A stretch of 64,000 bases of DNA from the NCBI GenBank assembly GCA_016721305.1, contig JADKIH010000008.1, forward strand, positions 1 to 64,000, read 5' to 3'. A model generated the notes under the pieces. That model saw only the letters and a list, made by a program, of their open reading frames with translations. It searched no databases and was not told the DNA's origin. Each line of letters starts with the position of its first letter. The first letter of the stretch is position 1. Positions 62,374 through 64,000 of this stretch are shown in pieces. Made by a program: the position numbers and the translations under genes. This DNA comes from Bacteroidota bacterium (GTDB taxonomy: Bacteria > Bacteroidota > Bacteroidia > AKYH767-A > 2013-40CM-41-45).

Positions 62374-63714
62374 ATGATTTTACAGTTTGCGAAAAAATCA
62401 GGGTTAATCCTGAGCTTGCTTTCATTTGCCGTGTTAGAATCCGGTGCTCAAACGCACTCGGGTGTACTTTCGCTCGAGCAAGTGATTCGCATGGGAAGCG
62501 ATTCAAGTAAGTCGTTGCGCATTTCAGAATCGAAATTAAAGATCGCCGAAGCAAAATATCACCAGACAGTTGATGGCACCTTGCCAGCAGTAAAATTGTC
62601 GGCCGGTTACACACGGCTGAGCGATATTGATCCACCGAAGTTTTTATTTCCCGGTGCATCAGAGCCGGTTTCGCTCTTCCCTGTTTATGTGAACAACTAC
62701 TCAGCAAGTCTGACTGTTTCGGAAACGATTTTCTCCGGCTTCAGATTAAAGTATGCAAAGGCATCGCAGGATTTGCTTCGTAAAGCTGCAGCACTGGATT
62801 ATGGCAAAGACCGGGAAGAAGTAAAAATGAACCTGATCAATGCGTATTTCAATTTATACAAATTGCAGGCTTCGAAAAATGTACTGAATGAAAATCTCCA
62901 GCAGATTCGTGAACGCATTCGTGAAACGGAATTGGCAGAGAAAAATGGGTTGGCCACAAAGAACGATGTACTTCGCTGGCAATTGCAGGAATCGAATCTC
63001 GAATTATCGCAACTCGATTTGCAAAACAGCATTGATGTTGCAAATTACTCAATGAATCTTTTGCTCGGTTTCGATGGCAATACGATTATCGATATCGATA
63101 CGAATGTTGTTGAGTCGAAACTCTCGGTAAAATCACTCGACGACTATATGAATGCGGCAGCAAAGGGAAGAAGTGATTTACTCGCTGCGCAGACACGTGC
63201 CGATGCATCGTACAATAATTACCGAGTTGCCAAAAACAGCTACATGCCGAAGATTGGTGTTCAGGGCGAATTTCTTGATGCAAATCCGAATTCGCGTTAC
63301 ATTCCGCCGGTTGACAAATTCAATGCAACATGGGCAGCAGGGATCACACTGACATGGGATTTGATGAATATTTATTCAAATCGTCACAATGTAGATGAAT
63401 ACAGCGCTTTATTAACACAAAGCAAAGAAGGCGTATCGATGATGTCCGACAATATTAAGCTCGAAGTGAATCAGGCATACCTCGGTTATTCTGAAGCGCA
63501 GAAAAAAATTCAGGTAATGGAAAAGGCCGTTGCGCAGGCGACAGAAAATTTTCGTCTGACGGATTCACGTTACCGCAACAGCTTAGTTGTGTTGAGTGAA
63601 TTGCTCGATGCAAATACAATTTTGTTGCAACAAAAAATCAATTTGGCTCTGGCAAAGGCTGACACACATCTTGCTTATTATCGTCTATTAAAATCTACCG
63701 GTAAAATCAACTAA
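62374..63714 (+). CDS. TolC-family outer-membrane efflux protein
   Basis: The 446-residue protein has a signal peptide (about 1-26, ending ESGAQ) and two OEP repeats of long helices and short strands (VKLSAGYTRLSDID, SASLTVSETIFSGFRLKYAK; then VQGEFLDANP, AAGITLTWDLMNIYSNRHNV). It forms the outer-membrane trimeric exit duct of a tripartite pump. It starts 7 bases after the TetR gene and is followed 18 bases later by the membrane-fusion gene. Confidence 0.92.
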   Translation: MILQFAKKSGLILSLLSFAVLESGAQTHSGVLSLEQVIRMGSDSSKSLRISESKLKIAEAKYHQTVDGTLPAVKLSAGYTRLSDIDPPKFLFPGASEPVSLFPVYVNNYSASLTVSETIFSGFRLKYAKASQDLLRKAAALDYGKDREEVKMNLINAYFNLYKLQASKNVLNENLQQIRERIRETELAEKNGLATKNDVLRWQLQESNLELSQLDLQNSIDVANYSMNLLLGFDGNTIIDIDTNVVESKLSVKSLDDYMNAAAKGRSDLLAAQTRADASYNNYRVAKNSYMPKIGVQGEFLDANPNSRYIPPVDKFNATWAAGITLTWDLMNIYSNRHNVDEYSALLTQSKEGVSMMSDNIKLEVNQAYLGYSEAQKKIQVMEKAVAQATENFRLTDSRYRNSLVVLSELLDANTILLQQKINLALAKADTHLAYYRLLKSTGKIN

Positions 63715-63732
63715 TATTTTCTCTACAATATC

Positions 63733-64000
63733 ATGGAAAATCAAGAAGCCCCAAAAAAGAAAAATAAAGTATTACCAATCATTCTTCTCGTCGTTGTAAT
63801 CGCCGGTGGAATATTTGGTATTTCAAAATATCGCTACGCTCAACATCACGAAGATACGGATGATGCGCAACTCGATAACGATATCAGTCCGGTAATTTCC
63901 CGCGTAACAGGCTATGTAAACGAAATTCGTTTTGAAGACAATCAGTTCGTTCGTAAAGGAGATACATTAGTTGTGATCGACAATCGTGACATGAGAATTA
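63733..64000 (+). CDS. HlyD/EmrA-type membrane-fusion protein, N-terminal part
   Basis: The gene is cut by the window end after about 89 codons. It has a Lys-rich cytosolic start (MENQEAPKKKNKVLPIIL), one transmembrane helix (about 14-33) and the start of the biotinyl-lipoyl-like hairpin (TDDAQLDNDISPVISRVTGY, NEIRFEDNQFVRKGDTLVVI). The YxxTDDAQLD pattern is typical of EmrA-like adaptors, which suggests that an MFS (EmrB-type) transporter gene follows outside the window; an ABC or RND partner is less likely. Confidence 0.88.
   Translation, partial: MENQEAPKKKNKVLPIILLVVVIAGGIFGISKYRYAQHHEDTDDAQLDNDISPVISRVTGYVNEIRFEDNQFVRKGDTLVVIDNRDMRI

Overview
The window comes from a bacterium of the phylum Bacteroidota. 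The evidence is the set of secreted proteins with type IX secretion (T9SS) C-terminal sorting domains (type A in at least six genes, a gliding-motility-type CHU_C domain in one), a TonB-dependent receptor, a short NuoG typical of the phylum, promoters of the TAnnTTTG (-7) / TTTG (-33) type, and no Shine-Dalgarno signals. I saw no rRNA, tRNA, CRISPR array, prophage or transposase gene.

Layout. 1-7.1 kb (+): the end of a TonB receptor, two paralogous T9SS-secreted alpha/beta hydrolases, a TPR/transmembrane/HTH sensor-regulator and a secreted protein. 7.1-20.3 kb (all -): a long accessory run of small soluble proteins (YdeI, DUF1801, two VOC proteins, two SRPBCC proteins behind an ArsR repressor, PaiB, DUF1569, AraC, a dihydrofolate-reductase-like protein), then small lipoproteins and uncharacterised proteins. 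20.6-29.5 kb: cofactor metabolism (pdxA, mqnC, ribE, metF), a leucyl aminopeptidase and a large secreted protein. 29.7-36.2 kb: a giant multidomain M4-type metalloprotease. 36.5-47.8 kb: lepA, a ClC chloride channel with CBS domains, further secreted proteins (beta-propeller-like, CotH), a TMEM175-like channel and sdaA. 48-52.4 kb: an ECF sigma factor, its probable anti-sigma factor and two DUF2807 surface proteins. 52.5-61.6 kb (-): respiratory complex I genes nuoA-nuoK, without nuoL, nuoM or nuoN and with an extra four-helix-bundle gene between nuoF and nuoG. 61.7-64 kb (+): a TetR-regulated TolC/HlyD efflux operon that runs off the end.

Two properties cut across the window. First, about 20 genes are broken by single-base indels, mostly in short homopolymers, and these include lepA, nuoH and sdaA. 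Restoring one base recovers family-typical C-termini, junctions and close gene spacing, so most are probably consensus sequencing errors and I annotate whole restored genes. A 25-base G run at the start of nuoI belongs with this problem. Second, intergenic gaps repeatedly hold tandem arrays with a period of exactly 7 bp, whose unit sequence differs by locus (for example GTTCAAA, AATTCAG, CCCGCAA, TAGTAAG). They often abut stop codons and often occur as inverted pairs. These heptamer arrays, and the four-helix-bundle gene they flank inside the nuo operon, are the most unusual features here.

Regulation visible in the sequence: two near-identical ECF-type promoters (GTAAC-N17-CGTC) precede the sigma operon and the DUF2807/outer-membrane gene. 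A perfect 17-bp tandem operator overlays the TetR promoter. A TTGCGCAA-containing operator candidate lies upstream of the arsR operon.
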